A stretch of 64,000 nucleotides of DNA from Limnobacter sp. (GCA_029866125.1 JARWZZ010000012.1:62001-126000); one strand, 5' to 3'; shown: positions 1-8,790, numbered from the stretch's first letter. The notes: generated from the sequence alone by a model not told the origin. Program-made: numbers and translations.

Positions 1-500
1 CAACCCAGCCATCCCAGCCTGCATTGCCTCCAAGTACCTCTCTTGAAATGACACTCACTGTAACCAACACAGGCAATGAGGCATTTGAATTCACCGGTGG
101 TTTGCATCCTTACTTTGCAATTTCACACCCGTCGCAATTTGGCTTGATTGGTTTGGCGGACTGCCCAATTGTGGACAAACTAAACCCTGCCCTTGGTTTC
201 GAAACTGCCCAAGGCCCAAGCCTAGACGGCGGTGAATTGGAGCGACTTTACTTAAGTGCACCCCCAGTCAGAATGGAAGGCAGCCCTTTGGGTACGGTAA
301 GCCTGAGCACCACCGGCTTTACCAATTGGATGGTGTGGAACCCCGGGATTGAACTGGCGAAAACCATCACGGATTTGCCCGATGATGATTGGGCTCGATT
401 TATTTGTGTGGAGCCGGTGGTTGTTGATAAGCCCGTTCGGCTGCAAATGGGTGAGTCGTTTGTGGGTACTTTAAGCTGCACATGGTGTGGACAGGCTTGA
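1..500 (+). CDS. D-hexose-6-phosphate mutarotase (aldose 1-epimerase family), 3' part
   Basis: The reading frame is open to the left edge, so the 5' part lies outside the window. The visible part has hallmarks of the YeaD-type aldose-1-epimerase fold: LHPYF (the position of LHSYF in YeaD), VWNPG, and ICVEP near the C terminus, whose Glu matches the catalytic Glu of the family. Enzymes of this group interconvert the alpha and beta anomers of glucose-6-phosphate in the cytoplasm. The first in-frame TTG (position 24) is not a credible start, because coding similarity begins before it. The gene ends 29 nt before the convergent lipoprotein gene. The family call is fairly secure; the exact substrate is inferred. 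Confidence 0.8.
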   Translation, partial: TQPSQPALPPSTSLEMTLTVTNTGNEAFEFTGGLHPYFAISHPSQFGLIGLADCPIVDKLNPALGFETAQGPSLDGGELERLYLSAPPVRMEGSPLGTVSLSTTGFTNWMVWNPGIELAKTITDLPDDDWARFICVEPVVVDKPVRLQMGESFVGTLSCTWCGQA

Positions 501-529
501 ATTTAGTAAAGGTTTAATTTAACCAGGGG

Positions 530-1225
530 TCAGTCTACCTCTGGTTCTGTCAGTTTTTGCTCAGGTATCTGTTCAATGAGTTGCTGAGGTTGTTGCTCAG
601 GTTGTTGCTCAGTGGCTTGAATTTGTTGAGCCTGCTCTGCCAGCTTCAGGGCTGTTGCATCGCACATGGCCTGAATGCGGTCCCCAAAACTTCTCCCTGT
701 TTTCGCTTCCAGCTCCTGCCCGGCGGCACAGGCGTCTTGTTGATTGGCATGCAGGTATTCAACCGCGTATTGGTCGGCACGGCTTTCGACTTCTTTCACC
801 ATGGCTTGGAATTCCGGGTTGTTGGAGTACTTGCCCCACAGCAGCATAAAGTCGGTGGTGGTCTCACCACCTTCCTCTTCATTGAGCTTGCGCAGAAGGG
901 TGTAGCCCGCGCGTGGGTCTTGGTATTTAAGGTGTGCAAACTCATGAATCAACACAAAATTCAATGCCGGGTCAGACAGGCTGTAGGCAAATTCTTCGTC
1001 CATCACCATCGAGTTAATGCCTTTGGCAGCCGCTACGAAGGGGTTGGGTTCAAGGCTTAAACGCACCAAGGGCAGCTTCATTTCCTGGCGCAGGGCGTCA
1101 AAGCGACTTAATACGGTGGACAAGTCTTGAGCGGGTTCCACCTCGGGCTGGGGCAAGCTGGTGCTGCTGCAGGCCGTCAAGCCCAGCAGGCAACCCAATA
1201 AAGTCAGGCGCAAATGTATTGACAC
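530..1225 (-). CDS. M48-like metallopeptidase lipoprotein
   Basis: This 231-residue protein starts with a short hydrophobic signal ending in a lipobox (LTAC), so it is probably lipid-anchored in the periplasm. The core carries HEFAH, a HExxH zinc motif, followed about 50 residues later by ESRADQYAVEYL. That ExxxD element supplies the third zinc ligand in M48-type gluzincins. It is shorter than BepA/LoiP-type peptidases and has a Gln/Glu-rich tail (about the last 35 residues) encoded by a short repetitive DNA stretch. The likely role is envelope proteolysis or quality control. The substrate is unknown. It reads toward the mutarotase gene and appears to be a single-gene unit. Confidence 0.7.
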   Translation of the reverse strand: MSIHLRLTLLGCLLGLTACSSTSLPQPEVEPAQDLSTVLSRFDALRQEMKLPLVRLSLEPNPFVAAAKGINSMVMDEEFAYSLSDPALNFVLIHEFAHLKYQDPRAGYTLLRKLNEEEGGETTTDFMLLWGKYSNNPEFQAMVKEVESRADQYAVEYLHANQQDACAAGQELEAKTGRSFGDRIQAMCDATALKLAEQAQQIQATEQQPEQQPQQLIEQIPEQKLTEPEVD

Positions 1226-1309
1226 GGTAAAGTTAGGTATTTTGTAAGGAAATTACAGTCTATACAATCGGTTGCTGGATTGGCAACTCAATGGCAACTT
1301 AGCGGCAAC

Positions 1310-1717
1310 TCAGCTGATTTGACCCGCGAAATACCACTGAAACAGGACCGCCAACAAAGTCATGAATGCTGTGGTGAATGCCCCCAAACTAAGCGCCACT
1401 GAGGTAACCACCAACCCATTGGTTTGTGGGGTGTTGGCAGGGTGGGTGGGGTTAAAGCGGCGGTTGAATTCCTCATCTTTCATCAAACCGAAGCGCATAC
1501 AATCAATCCAGCCCATGAATGGGGCGATGGGCAGTAGCAACAGGTGTGCCAAAAACCTTTTGTTGCCAGCGTAAATCCAATGGCCACCAATGGCCCCAGT
1601 CAGTAGGGCCAACCAACAAAATAGCACTTTGTTGTACAAGGGCGCAGCCTTGTGGGGTGTGGATTGTGAGCCGGTTTGGCGGGTGCTTTGATGTGTGTTT
1701 TGGCTGGTTTTGTTCAT
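1310..1717 (-). CDS. TM2-like small membrane protein
   Basis: A 135-residue protein with a hydrophilic, Gln/Thr/Ser-rich N terminus (about 28 residues), then a block resembling the TM2 domain: a first hydrophobic segment, GGHWIYAGNKR (compare the GxHxFYxG turn of TM2 proteins), a second segment, and GWIDCMRF. A third transmembrane segment lies at the C terminus after a Pro/Asn-rich linker. No enzymatic motif is visible. The start is the ATG at 1717, just upstream of the divergent rpsP promoter. Function unknown; the domain call is by motif resemblance. Confidence 0.6.
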   Translation of the reverse strand: MNKTSQNTHQSTRQTGSQSTPHKAAPLYNKVLFCWLALLTGAIGGHWIYAGNKRFLAHLLLLPIAPFMGWIDCMRFGLMKDEEFNRRFNPTHPANTPQTNGLVVTSVALSLGAFTTAFMTLLAVLFQWYFAGQIS

Positions 1718-1733
1718 TTTTACTTCAATTTAC

Positions 1734-1762
1734 TTGTGGGTTGCTGCACTCAACGCTATAAT
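1734..1762 (+). promoter_or_regulatory. sigma70-type promoter for the rpsP operon
   Basis: A TTGTGG hexamer at 1734-1739 and a perfect TATAAT at 1757-1762 are separated by 17 nt. This leaves a leader of about 30 nt before the rpsP start codon. The spacing and the consensus -10 fit a strong housekeeping promoter, as expected for a ribosomal protein operon. Confidence 0.65.
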
Positions 1763-1800
1763 AGCGGGTTATTGCAATCAATAGACAACTGAGGTTAACT

Positions 1801-2043
1801 ATGGTCGTCATTCGACTCTCACGCGGCGGCTCAAAGAAGCGCCCTTTTTACAATTTGGTAGCGGCTGATTCCCGCAATCGTCGTGACGGCCGTTTCATCG
1901 AGCGTTTGGGTTTCTACAACCCAATGGCGCCCGCAGGCACAGAGTCACTGCGTATTGCTATGGATCGTTTGACATACTGGACAGGTACTGGCGCTCAGCT
2001 TTCTGACACAGTGGCCCGCCTAGTTAAGCAAGCTTCTAAATAA
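1801..2043 (+). CDS. rpsP: 30S ribosomal protein S16
   Basis: An 80-residue S16 protein beginning [10 protein letters not shown], followed by [30 protein letters not shown], which is diagnostic for the family. It binds 16S rRNA early in 30S assembly. GAGG lies upstream of the ATG. It is the first gene of rpsP-rimM-trmD-rplS, but a 154-nt gap with a terminator-like hairpin separates it from rimM. Its last codons and stop are part of a perfect 16-nt tandem duplication (2025-2056), with the TAA stop at the start of the second copy. Confidence 0.97.
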   Translation: MVVIRLSRGGSKKRPFYNLVAADSRNRRDGRFIERLGFYNPMAPAGTESLRIAMDRLTYWTGTGAQLSDTVARLVKQASK

Positions 2044-2056
2044 GCAAGCTTCTAAA
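2025..2056 (+). repeat. 16-nt perfect tandem duplication over the rpsP stop codon
   Basis: TAAGCAAGCTTCTAAA occurs at 2025-2040 and again at 2041-2056 with no gap. The first copy encodes the end of S16; the second begins with its stop codon, so the duplication does not change the protein. Confidence 0.9.
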
Positions 2057-2123
2057 TTAGCAGGCAATACAAAGCAAAGTAAATAACAAGTAAAGCCGGG
2101 GTTTAGTCCGGTTTGAAAATTCG

Positions 2124-2157
2124 AAGTCCGTGGTGCTCAAACACTCACGGGCTTTTT
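2124..2157 (+). terminator. terminator-like hairpin between rpsP and rimM
   Basis: AAGTCCGTGGTG pairs with CACTCACGGGCTT around a CTCAAA loop, with small mismatches, and a run of T follows. It looks like a Rho-independent terminator. Since rimM has no obvious promoter of its own here, it may be a partial (attenuating) terminator that reduces downstream expression relative to S16. Confidence 0.6.
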
Positions 2158-2197
2158 CTTTTGTGGTCCGAATTAATAAGAGGGTCAACAGCAAAGC

Positions 2198-2902
2198 ATG
2201 AATCCACCTGATGATTTGATTGAGTTGGGCCGTATCCTAGGCGCCTATGGTTTAAGGGGCTGGGTGACGATTGCGCCCGAGTCGGGCGACCCTTTGGTGC
2301 TTAAAAAAGCCAAAAAATGGTGGATTTCTCGTTTGCCTGAGCTTGCTGCTTCAGGTGCGGCCGGGGCGGTTTCCAAGAAGCCGCAAACCATCAATCCCGA
2401 TGATCTGATTTTTGAAGATTTTGAGGTGATCGAGTCCAAAATGCACTCCGGTAAACTGGTTGCGCACTTGCAGGGCGTGGAAAGCCGAGATTTGGCTGAG
2501 AAGTTCAAAGGCCGAAGAATATACGTGTCTCGTTCCCGTTTTCCGCAAGCAGGCAACGATGAGTATTACTGGGTCGACTTAGTGGGTTGCAAAGTGGTCA
2601 ACCTGCAAGGCGTGATTTTGGGTGATGTGACGCAGGTGACTGATCACGGGGCGCATGCCATTTTGGCAGTTAAGCCTTCAGATGCGGTGCGGGATGTGGT
2701 GTCACAATCTGCGGCGGTGGCCCCAGAGGGTGATGTGTCTGATGACGACGGCGCACCCGGGTCAAAGTCGCGCGGCCAACTGGCTCGCAAAGAAAAATCC
2801 GACACAGCCGCTGAAATTTTGATCCCTTTTGTACAAGCCTATGTGCCCGAAGTGCGCATGGCTGAACGCACCATTGTTGTGGATTGGCAGGCAGATTACT
2901 GA
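2198..2902 (+). CDS. rimM: ribosome maturation factor RimM
   Basis: RimM helps mature the 30S head and binds S19. The N-terminal domain starts IELGRILGAYGLRGWVTI, which is typical; the PRC-barrel half contains YYWVDLVGCKVVNLQG and ends ILIPFVQAYVPEVR...IVVDW. At 234 residues it is longer than enteric RimM because of a charged, low-complexity insertion at about residues 161-206 (SDDDG, KSRGQ, RKEKSD) inside the PRC barrel. Betaproteobacterial RimM proteins are often longer in this way, to my knowledge. The stop codon overlaps the trmD start (TGATG), indicating translational coupling. Confidence 0.95.
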   Translation: MNPPDDLIELGRILGAYGLRGWVTIAPESGDPLVLKKAKKWWISRLPELAASGAAGAVSKKPQTINPDDLIFEDFEVIESKMHSGKLVAHLQGVESRDLAEKFKGRRIYVSRSRFPQAGNDEYYWVDLVGCKVVNLQGVILGDVTQVTDHGAHAILAVKPSDAVRDVVSQSAAVAPEGDVSDDDGAPGSKSRGQLARKEKSDTAAEILIPFVQAYVPEVRMAERTIVVDWQADY

Positions 2903-3633
2903 TGGAAGCGCGGGTTCGTTTTGATGTCATTACATTATTTCCGGACCACTTTCCAAACCTGATGGCTTTGGGTGTGGTGGGCCGCGCCTTGAACAAGGGC
3001 ATATTTGAGCTGCACTGCTGGAACCCACGCGACTTTACTGAAGATGTGCACCGCACGGTGGATGACCGGCCCTACGGCGGTGGCCCGGGCATGGTGATGC
3101 TGGCTGAGCCCTTGGTTAAAACATTGGAAGCTGTTCGGCAAGTAAGGGGCACCAGTGATGCGGCGCCTTTGGTCTTTTTAACGCCCCACGGCCCATTGTT
3201 GACTCAAACCCACATTCGCGGGATGACCACCCAATACCCCCAGGGCTGCATTTTTTTGTGTGGTCGGTACGAGGGGGTAGACCAGCGTTTCATCGACAAT
3301 TATGTGGACCAAACCTACTGCCTGGGTGATTTTGTGTTGTCGGGCGGCGAGCTTCCGGTGGCGTGTTTGCTGGATGCCTGGGTGCGTTTGCTACCGGGGG
3401 TGCTGAATCATTCCGAGTCGGCGGCGCAGGATTCCTTCGAGCCCGAGGGCTTGGGCAAGGGGCTTTTGGATTGTCCGCACTACACTCGGCCGGAAGTCTT
3501 TGAAAATAATACAGTTCCGGACGTGCTTTTATCCGGAAACCACGCTAAAATAGCAGGCTGGCGTTTTGAAAAGTCCAAGGAATTTACAAAACGCTATCGT
3601 CCAGACCTCCTTAAAAAAGGCTTGGACAATTAG
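2902..3633 (+). CDS. trmD: tRNA (guanine-N1)-methyltransferase TrmD
   Basis: A 243-residue SPOUT-class enzyme that methylates G37 of tRNAs, preventing frameshifting. Recognisable blocks are FDVITLFPDHF at the N terminus, RPYGGGPGMVM (trefoil-knot region), CGRYEGVDQRFID, and LGDFVLSGGE. The ATG at 2902 overlaps the rimM stop and matches the usual N terminus; an upstream TTG in the same frame is inside rimM and is rejected. Third gene of the rpsP operon, 79 nt before rplS. Confidence 0.97.
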   Translation: MEARVRFDVITLFPDHFPNLMALGVVGRALNKGIFELHCWNPRDFTEDVHRTVDDRPYGGGPGMVMLAEPLVKTLEAVRQVRGTSDAAPLVFLTPHGPLLTQTHIRGMTTQYPQGCIFLCGRYEGVDQRFIDNYVDQTYCLGDFVLSGGELPVACLLDAWVRLLPGVLNHSESAAQDSFEPEGLGKGLLDCPHYTRPEVFENNTVPDVLLSGNHAKIAGWRFEKSKEFTKRYRPDLLKKGLDN

Positions 3634-3712
3634 GTGGGGTTGACTCCTCCCCAAAGCTTAAGGGCTTGGGAAGTTCTTCGCTCCGATTCGAAATTCATAA
3701 ATCGAGAAAACC

Positions 3713-4096
3713 ATGAATTTGATTCAACAACTCGAGCAAGAAGAAATTGCTCGTTTGAACAAAGAAATCCCCGTATTTGCTCCTGGTGACACAGTCATCG
3801 TTAGCACACGCGTTATCGAAGGTACACGTTCACGTCTGCAGGCTTACGAAGGTGTAGTAATCGCCAAGCGTAACCGCGGTTTGAACTCTGCTTTCATCGT
3901 CCGTAAAATTTCTTCAGGCGAAGGCGTTGAGCGTACATTCCAGCTGTATTCACCCCTGATCGAAAAGATCGAAGTGAAGCGCCGCGGTGACGTACGTCGT
4001 GCCAAGCTGTACTACCTGCGTGACCGCTCAGGCAAGTCTGCACGTATTAAAGAAAAATTGCCACAGCGCGTGGCCAAAACTACTGCAGCTGAGTAA
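3713..4096 (+). CDS. rplS: 50S ribosomal protein L19
   Basis: A 127-residue L19 protein: N-terminal [37 protein letters not shown], then the basic C-terminal part [18 protein letters not shown]19 sits at the 30S-50S interface. It is the last gene of the operon and is followed by a strong hairpin terminator. Synonymous codon choice looks more biased than in neighbouring non-ribosomal genes, as expected for a highly expressed protein. Confidence 0.97.
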   Translation: MNLIQQLEQEEIARLNKEIPVFAPGDTVIVSTRVIEGTRSRLQAYEGVVIAKRNRGLNSAFIVRKISSGEGVERTFQLYSPLIEKIEVKRRGDVRRAKLYYLRDRSGKSARIKEKLPQRVAKTTAAE

Positions 4097-4113
4097 TTTC
4101 AAGCAGTGTTTTG

Positions 4114-4155
4114 AAAAAAAGACCCCAAGCTGGAAACAGCTTGGGGTCTTTTTTT
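4114..4155 (+). terminator. bidirectional Rho-independent terminator between rplS and recG
   Basis: A perfect 12-bp stem (GACCCCAAGCTG with its complement) around a GAAA tetraloop at 4121-4148 is flanked by a run of seven A upstream and seven T downstream. It can therefore terminate rplS transcripts rightward and recG transcripts leftward. Confidence 0.9.
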
Positions 4156-4164
4156 AACCCAATT

Positions 4165-6375
4165 TCAACTAAGCCACCAAGCCGTGTCTTCAACCCAGCG
4201 GGCAATGTGGCGTTGGGTTTGCTCGCTGGCGGAGTCCATTTCTGTAGCCAAGGCACGGGCCTTTTCCACCAACGGTTTGTCCATGATGGGGTCGCCGTAC
4301 CGCATCATCGGTAGGCCAGATTGGCGTTTGCCCAGTAATTCCCCCGGCCCACGAATTTCAAGGTCCACTTCGGCCAGATAAAAGCCGTCATCGCTTTCAT
4401 GCATGGCTTTGAGCCGTGTTTTGGATGTGTTGGAAAGCGGGCCACCGTACAACAAAACACACACGCTTTGTATGCTGCCCCGGCCCACGCGGCCCCTTAA
4501 CTGGTGCAGTTGGGCAAGGCCAAAACGCTCGGCTTGGTCAATCACCATCAAGCTGGCGTTGCTGACGTCCACGCCCACTTCAATCACGGTGGTGGACACC
4601 AGTAGGTTAATCTCGCCTTGGCTGAAGGCCTGCATCACCGCTTGCTTGTGCTTGGCATCTTGGCGGCCATGCAGCAGGCCCACTTTGCGGTGGGGTAGGG
4701 CTTCTACCAGCTGGGTGTGGGTCATTTCAGCGGCTTGAAGGTCTAGCTTTTCGTTTTCTTCAATCAGGGGGCAAACCCAGTACACTTGCTGTCCTTTGGC
4801 GATTTCATGCTCAATGGCGGCGATAAGTTGTTCACGCTTTTTCTGTGACAGCAATTTGGTGATGATGGGTTTGCGGCCCGGTGGCTTTTCATCCAGATTA
4901 GACACAGATAAATCGGACAAATAAGTTTGAGCCAATGTGCGGGGAATGGGCGTGGCGCTCATCATCAATTGATGCGCCAGTTGGCCGCCCTGTGCTTTGC
5001 CAATCAGGCTCAGCCGTTGAGCCACACCGAAGCGGTGTTGTTCGTCCACCACCACCATGGCCAGTGAGGCAAATTGCACAGAGTCTTGCACCAATGCGTG
5101 GGTGCCGATGACGATGTCGATGGCGCCGCTTTGCAAGTCGGCATTGACTTTATTTTTCTCGCTTTTTTTCATGGCGCCTTGAAGCCGTGCGCAGCGTACG
5201 CCAATTTGATCGAACAGTTTGCCCAGTTTGAAGTAGTGCTGCTCGGCCAATACTTCAGTGGGCGCAAGTATGGCAGCTTGCATGCCGTTTTCAACAGCAA
5301 TCAGGCATGACAGGGCCGCAACCACGGTTTTGCCACTGCCCACATCGCCTTGTAGCAGGCGTTGCATGGGGTGGGGCTGGGCGAGGTCGGCTGCAATTTC
5401 TGCGATGGCGCGGTTTTGTGCGCCAGTGAGTTGAAACCCGAGTGCGTCGATAAAACGCTCACGCAGTGTGGGCTCGCGTGATGGGAACTGAGGGTTAGAT
5501 AGCCTGTTTGAAGTCTTGCTTTGTTTTGCAACAGTAGCGCTTATTGCTCGTACTTTTAGGGCGGGCGCGCGCTCTAGGCTGCGGTGTGCTCGGTATTGTT
5601 TGAGCAACAATTGCTGGGCCAGCAGTTCATCAAATTTAATGCGTTGCCAAGCGGGATGGGTGCGGCCATTGAGGTCAAAAACCTCGTTGGGCTGTGCCTC
5701 GCCATGCAAGGTGCGAAGTGCTTCGCCCCAAGGCATGAAGCCCATTTTTTTTATGGCAGCGGGTGCAAGTGTGTCTTCAAAACAGGCGGCGGGAAGGCTT
5801 TTGACCCAACGCGCCCAATCACTTTGCTTGATGTCGCCGGTGCTGGGATACACAGGTTGAGAGGCTTCGCTGCTAAGAATGGCTGATGCTTGATTTTTGA
5901 GAGGCTCATTGGCTGAGCCTTTTTGATTGCTATCAGGGCTTGCGGTGGCCAAAGCAGGGCGTTCAATTTCCCAAGGCGGAACAATTTTGACTTGGGGGTG
6001 AACAATCTCCAGCATGCCGTAGCCTTGGCGTATTTTGCCAGACACTTTGAGCCGTGTGCCTTCCGCCATTTTTTCTGCAAGGCCGGGGTACACATTGACC
6101 CAGCGCAGCAGCAGTTGGCTGTGGCCGTCTTCGACCCATACTTTGAGTTGTTTGCGTGGCCCGCGCTGAAGCTCTTGCCCCACCACGGTTGCGGTGATGT
6201 TGACTGTGTCGCCCGGTGTAAGGGCGTCCATGGCGGTTAGTGTTGCGCGGTCTTCGTAGCGCAAGGGCAAATGCAAGGCCAAGCCCATCCATGTGGGCTT
6301 GAGTAGCAGGTGTGCGATTTTGTCCCGAATGCCTTCGGGCAGGGGGGCAAGCTCGGCGTAGGGGCCTTTGTGCAA
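4165..6375 (-). CDS. recG: ATP-dependent DNA helicase RecG
   Basis: RecG remodels stalled replication forks and branched DNA. The N-terminal part has HLPLRYEDR and the OB-type wedge domain. The helicase core has GDVGSGKTVVA (Walker A), VVDEQHRFG (RecG form of the DExH box), MSATPIPRTLA, STTVIEVGVDVSNA, and QLRGRVGRG. At 736 residues it is somewhat longer than the usual ~690, owing to a polar insert at about 140-180. Translation appears to start at a TTG (6375) immediately after the in-frame TAA of ridA, with no spacer, so the two genes are probably coupled. It ends at the bidirectional terminator. Confidence 0.95.
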   Translation of the reverse strand: MHKGPYAELAPLPEGIRDKIAHLLLKPTWMGLALHLPLRYEDRATLTAMDALTPGDTVNITATVVGQELQRGPRKQLKVWVEDGHSQLLLRWVNVYPGLAEKMAEGTRLKVSGKIRQGYGMLEIVHPQVKIVPPWEIERPALATASPDSNQKGSANEPLKNQASAILSSEASQPVYPSTGDIKQSDWARWVKSLPAACFEDTLAPAAIKKMGFMPWGEALRTLHGEAQPNEVFDLNGRTHPAWQRIKFDELLAQQLLLKQYRAHRSLERAPALKVRAISATVAKQSKTSNRLSNPQFPSREPTLRERFIDALGFQLTGAQNRAIAEIAADLAQPHPMQRLLQGDVGSGKTVVAALSCLIAVENGMQAAILAPTEVLAEQHYFKLGKLFDQIGVRCARLQGAMKKSEKNKVNADLQSGAIDIVIGTHALVQDSVQFASLAMVVVDEQHRFGVAQRLSLIGKAQGGQLAHQLMMSATPIPRTLAQTYLSDLSVSNLDEKPPGRKPIITKLLSQKKREQLIAAIEHEIAKGQQVYWVCPLIEENEKLDLQAAEMTHTQLVEALPHRKVGLLHGRQDAKHKQAVMQAFSQGEINLLVSTTVIEVGVDVSNASLMVIDQAERFGLAQLHQLRGRVGRGSIQSVCVLLYGGPLSNTSKTRLKAMHESDDGFYLAEVDLEIRGPGELLGKRQSGLPMMRYGDPIMDKPLVEKARALATEMDSASEQTQRHIARWVEDTAWWLS

Positions 6376-6756
6376 TTACACCACCAGAATGGCTTCCACC
6401 TCGAAGCGTGCACCTTTGGGCAGGCTGGCCACGCCCACGGTGGAGCGGGCGGGGAAAGGCTGGGGTACGTATTCTTTCATGATGTCGTTGACCTGCGCGA
6501 ATTCGCCCAAATCGGTGAGGAACAGTGTGAACTTGACCACGTTGGCAAGGCTACCGCCTGCTTCTTCGGCAACGGCTTTGAGGTTTTCAAAGGCCTGACG
6601 GGCTTGGGCTGCAGTGTCTGCACCCACCAATTCGCCAGTGGAGGGTACAAGTCCGATTTGACCTGATGTGTAAACCATATTGCCGACCTGAATGGCCTGA
6701 TTGTAGGGGCCGATGGCTGCGGGGGCTTTGGTGGTGGATATGACTTTTTTGCTCAT
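6376..6756 (-). CDS. ridA: RidA family enamine/imine deaminase
   Basis: 126 residues from the ATG at 6756: MSKKVISTTKAPAAIGPYNQAI, VYTSGQIGL, and RSTVGVASLPKGARFEVEAI with the conserved Arg of the active site. RidA hydrolyses reactive 2-aminoacrylate-type enamines made by PLP enzymes. A longer frame extends to 6921, but those 55 residues lack family similarity, and 126 residues is the normal length. It is followed without a gap by recG and is divergent from oxyR across 194 nt. Confidence 0.93.
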   Translation of the reverse strand: MSKKVISTTKAPAAIGPYNQAIQVGNMVYTSGQIGLVPSTGELVGADTAAQARQAFENLKAVAEEAGGSLANVVKFTLFLTDLGEFAQVNDIMKEYVPQPFPARSTVGVASLPKGARFEVEAILVV

Positions 6757-6950
6757 GATTGGAACATTCAAAATAATTGGGATTTCGAAATGATAACCCG
6801 ATCTGGATGCTGGATAGATTCCTTGCTTGTTGGCACTGGGGTTTTCTACAGCATTTTTGCGAATTGGGGTGTGTGACGTTATTCCTTTATTGATCTTCGG
6901 TGGGTGTTTTGTAATAATCATCGACGATCAAACATTGATAGAAATTGTAT

Positions 6951-7898
6951 ATGACCTTAACCGAACTGAAATACATTGTGGCCTTGGCCCGAGAAAAGCA
7001 TTTTGGTCGTGCTGCAGATGCCTGTTTTGTGAGTCAACCCACTTTGTCAGTTGCGATTAAAAAGCTGGAAGAGGAGTTGAATGTGCCGCTGTTTGAGCGG
7101 GGTTCAAACGAGGTGTCGCTGACTGCTGTGGGCGAAAGAATTATTGTGCAAGCCCAGCGGGTGTTGGAAGAGGCGTCAGCCATCAAGAGCATTGCCCAGC
7201 AGGGGATGAACCCGCTGAACGGCCCATTGCGGGTTGGTGTTATTTTTACGATTGGGCCTTATTTGTTGCCGGGGCTGGTGTCGGAGATGATTGCCAGCGT
7301 GCCTTCCATGCCGCTGATTCTTCAAGAAAACCTGACTGTGCGCCTGTTGGAATTGTTGAAGCAGGGCGAAATTGATGTGGCCATTTTGGCTTTGCCGTTC
7401 AATGATTCTGGCTTTGTGATTCAGCCTTTGTATGAAGAGCCTTTTGTAGTGGCTGTGCCCAAGGCGCACCGTTGGGCCAAGCGGGAGCGAATTGAGTCGG
7501 ACGAGTTAAAAGACGAGAATATGTTGCTTTTGGGTTCGGGCCATTGTTTCCGTGACCAAGTGCTGGGCTTTTGCCCTGAGCTGTCCCGCTTTTCTCAATC
7601 TTCCGAAGGTATTCAGCGCACTTTTGAGGGCAGCTCTTTGGAAACGATTCGCCACATGGTGGCATCGGGGATTGGAATTACGGTGTTGCCTTCAAGCTCG
7701 GTACCCAACCCGGTGCCCAAAGATTCACTGCTCAATTACATTCCTTTGCATGAGGTGGGCGGCACGGAACGTACTGTGGCCTTGGTGTGGCGCAAAAGTT
7801 TTTCCCGCAAAGAGGCGGTAGATGCTTTGAAAAATGCGGTGCTGAAGTGCAAGTTGAATGGGGTGACTTTTGTGGATTCGCCCCAGTTGATGCGTTAA
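6951..7898 (+). CDS. oxyR: LysR-type peroxide sensor OxyR
   Basis: An N-terminal winged helix (MTLTELKYIVALAREKHFGRAADACFVSQPTLS) and a LysR effector domain. The segment GHCFRDQVLGFC places cysteines at residues 199 and 208 counted from the ATG at 6951, the same numbers as the redox pair of E. coli OxyR. That supports a genuine hydrogen peroxide sensor that activates antioxidant genes on disulfide formation. A TTG two codons upstream is a less likely start. The gene order recG-ridA / oxyR-ubiA, with oxyR next to recG, is common in proteobacteria. No OxyR operator could be assigned with confidence. Confidence 0.93.
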   Translation: MTLTELKYIVALAREKHFGRAADACFVSQPTLSVAIKKLEEELNVPLFERGSNEVSLTAVGERIIVQAQRVLEEASAIKSIAQQGMNPLNGPLRVGVIFTIGPYLLPGLVSEMIASVPSMPLILQENLTVRLLELLKQGEIDVAILALPFNDSGFVIQPLYEEPFVVAVPKAHRWAKRERIESDELKDENMLLLGSGHCFRDQVLGFCPELSRFSQSSEGIQRTFEGSSLETIRHMVASGIGITVLPSSSVPNPVPKDSLLNYIPLHEVGGTERTVALVWRKSFSRKEAVDALKNAVLKCKLNGVTFVDSPQLMR

Positions 7899-7917
7899 GC
7901 AATGAGATAATTGGCGG

Positions 7918-8766
7918 ATGAACTCTCGACGCCTACATGATTACTATTTGCTGCTGCGGCTGAACAAGCCGATTGGTATTTTGCTGCTGCTGTGGCCTAC
8001 CTTGTGGGGCCTGTGGCTGGCGGCGGATGGGTTTCCCCCTTTGCTTGTTGTGTTGGTATTTGTGCTGGGTACGGTGCTGATGCGGTCTGCCGGTTGTGCA
8101 ATCAACGATTTTGCAGACCGTGATTTTGACAAGCATGTGGCCCGCACCAAAGACCGGCCTTTGACTGCGGGGCGAATTTCGTCCACTGAGGCGCTGTTGC
8201 TGGCGGCTGGCTTGGCTTTGGTGGCTTTGCTGATTACTCTGCCTTTGGGCTGGCAGGTGGTGGCGTGGAGTGTACCAGCTGCATTTTTAGCGGGCTCGTA
8301 CCCGTTTACCAAGCGTTTTTTCCCCATGCCTCAAGCCTATTTGGGTTTGGCTTTTGGTTTTGGCATACCGATGGCGTATGTGGCCATTCGGGGTGAGGTG
8401 CCTTGGGAAGCTTGGGTGCTGTTTGTTGCCAATGTGTTTTGGACGATTGCCTACGACACTGAATATGCCTTGGTGGACAAGGAAGACGACCTGAAAATTG
8501 GCATTAACACCTCGGCCATTACCATGGGGCGTTTTGACATTGCGGGCATCATGCTTTGCTATGCAGTGGCTTTGGGTTTGATTGCGTGTTTGGCCTCACA
8601 TTTGCAGCTTGGTTTCGGGTTTTGGTTGTTTTGGTGGATTGCAGTGGGTATTGTTTTGTACCACTTCGGTTTGATCCGCGACCGGGACCGGGACTTGTGC
8701 TTCAAGGCATTCCTGCACAACAACTGGCTGGGTGCCAGTGTGTTTGCAGGTTTTGTTTTGGGTTAA
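7918..8766 (+). CDS. ubiA: 4-hydroxybenzoate octaprenyltransferase
   Basis: UbiA attaches the polyprenyl chain to 4-hydroxybenzoate in ubiquinone synthesis at the inner membrane. The 282-residue protein has about eight to nine transmembrane segments. The two aspartate-rich Mg/diphosphate motifs are visible: NDFADRDFD near residue 62 and DTEYALVDKEDD near residue 180. The start at 7918 follows oxyR by 19 nt, so the two may be cotranscribed. The 3' end runs into a 16-nt triple repeat that reaches the convergent proC stop. Confidence 0.95.
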   Translation: MNSRRLHDYYLLLRLNKPIGILLLLWPTLWGLWLAADGFPPLLVVLVFVLGTVLMRSAGCAINDFADRDFDKHVARTKDRPLTAGRISSTEALLLAAGLALVALLITLPLGWQVVAWSVPAAFLAGSYPFTKRFFPMPQAYLGLAFGFGIPMAYVAIRGEVPWEAWVLFVANVFWTIAYDTEYALVDKEDDLKIGINTSAITMGRFDIAGIMLCYAVALGLIACLASHLQLGFGFWLFWWIAVGIVLYHFGLIRDRDRDLCFKAFLHNNWLGASVFAGFVLG

Positions 8767-8790
8767 AGTTGATTGGGTTAAAGGTGATTT

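Noticed and set aside
2670-3056. Antisense reading frame over rimM/trmD and similar overlapping frames elsewhere
   Set aside because: Shadows of strongly supported genes with no family features.
6757-6950. OxyR operator in the ridA/oxyR gap
   Set aside because: ATAG-type spaced motifs could not be matched with confidence.
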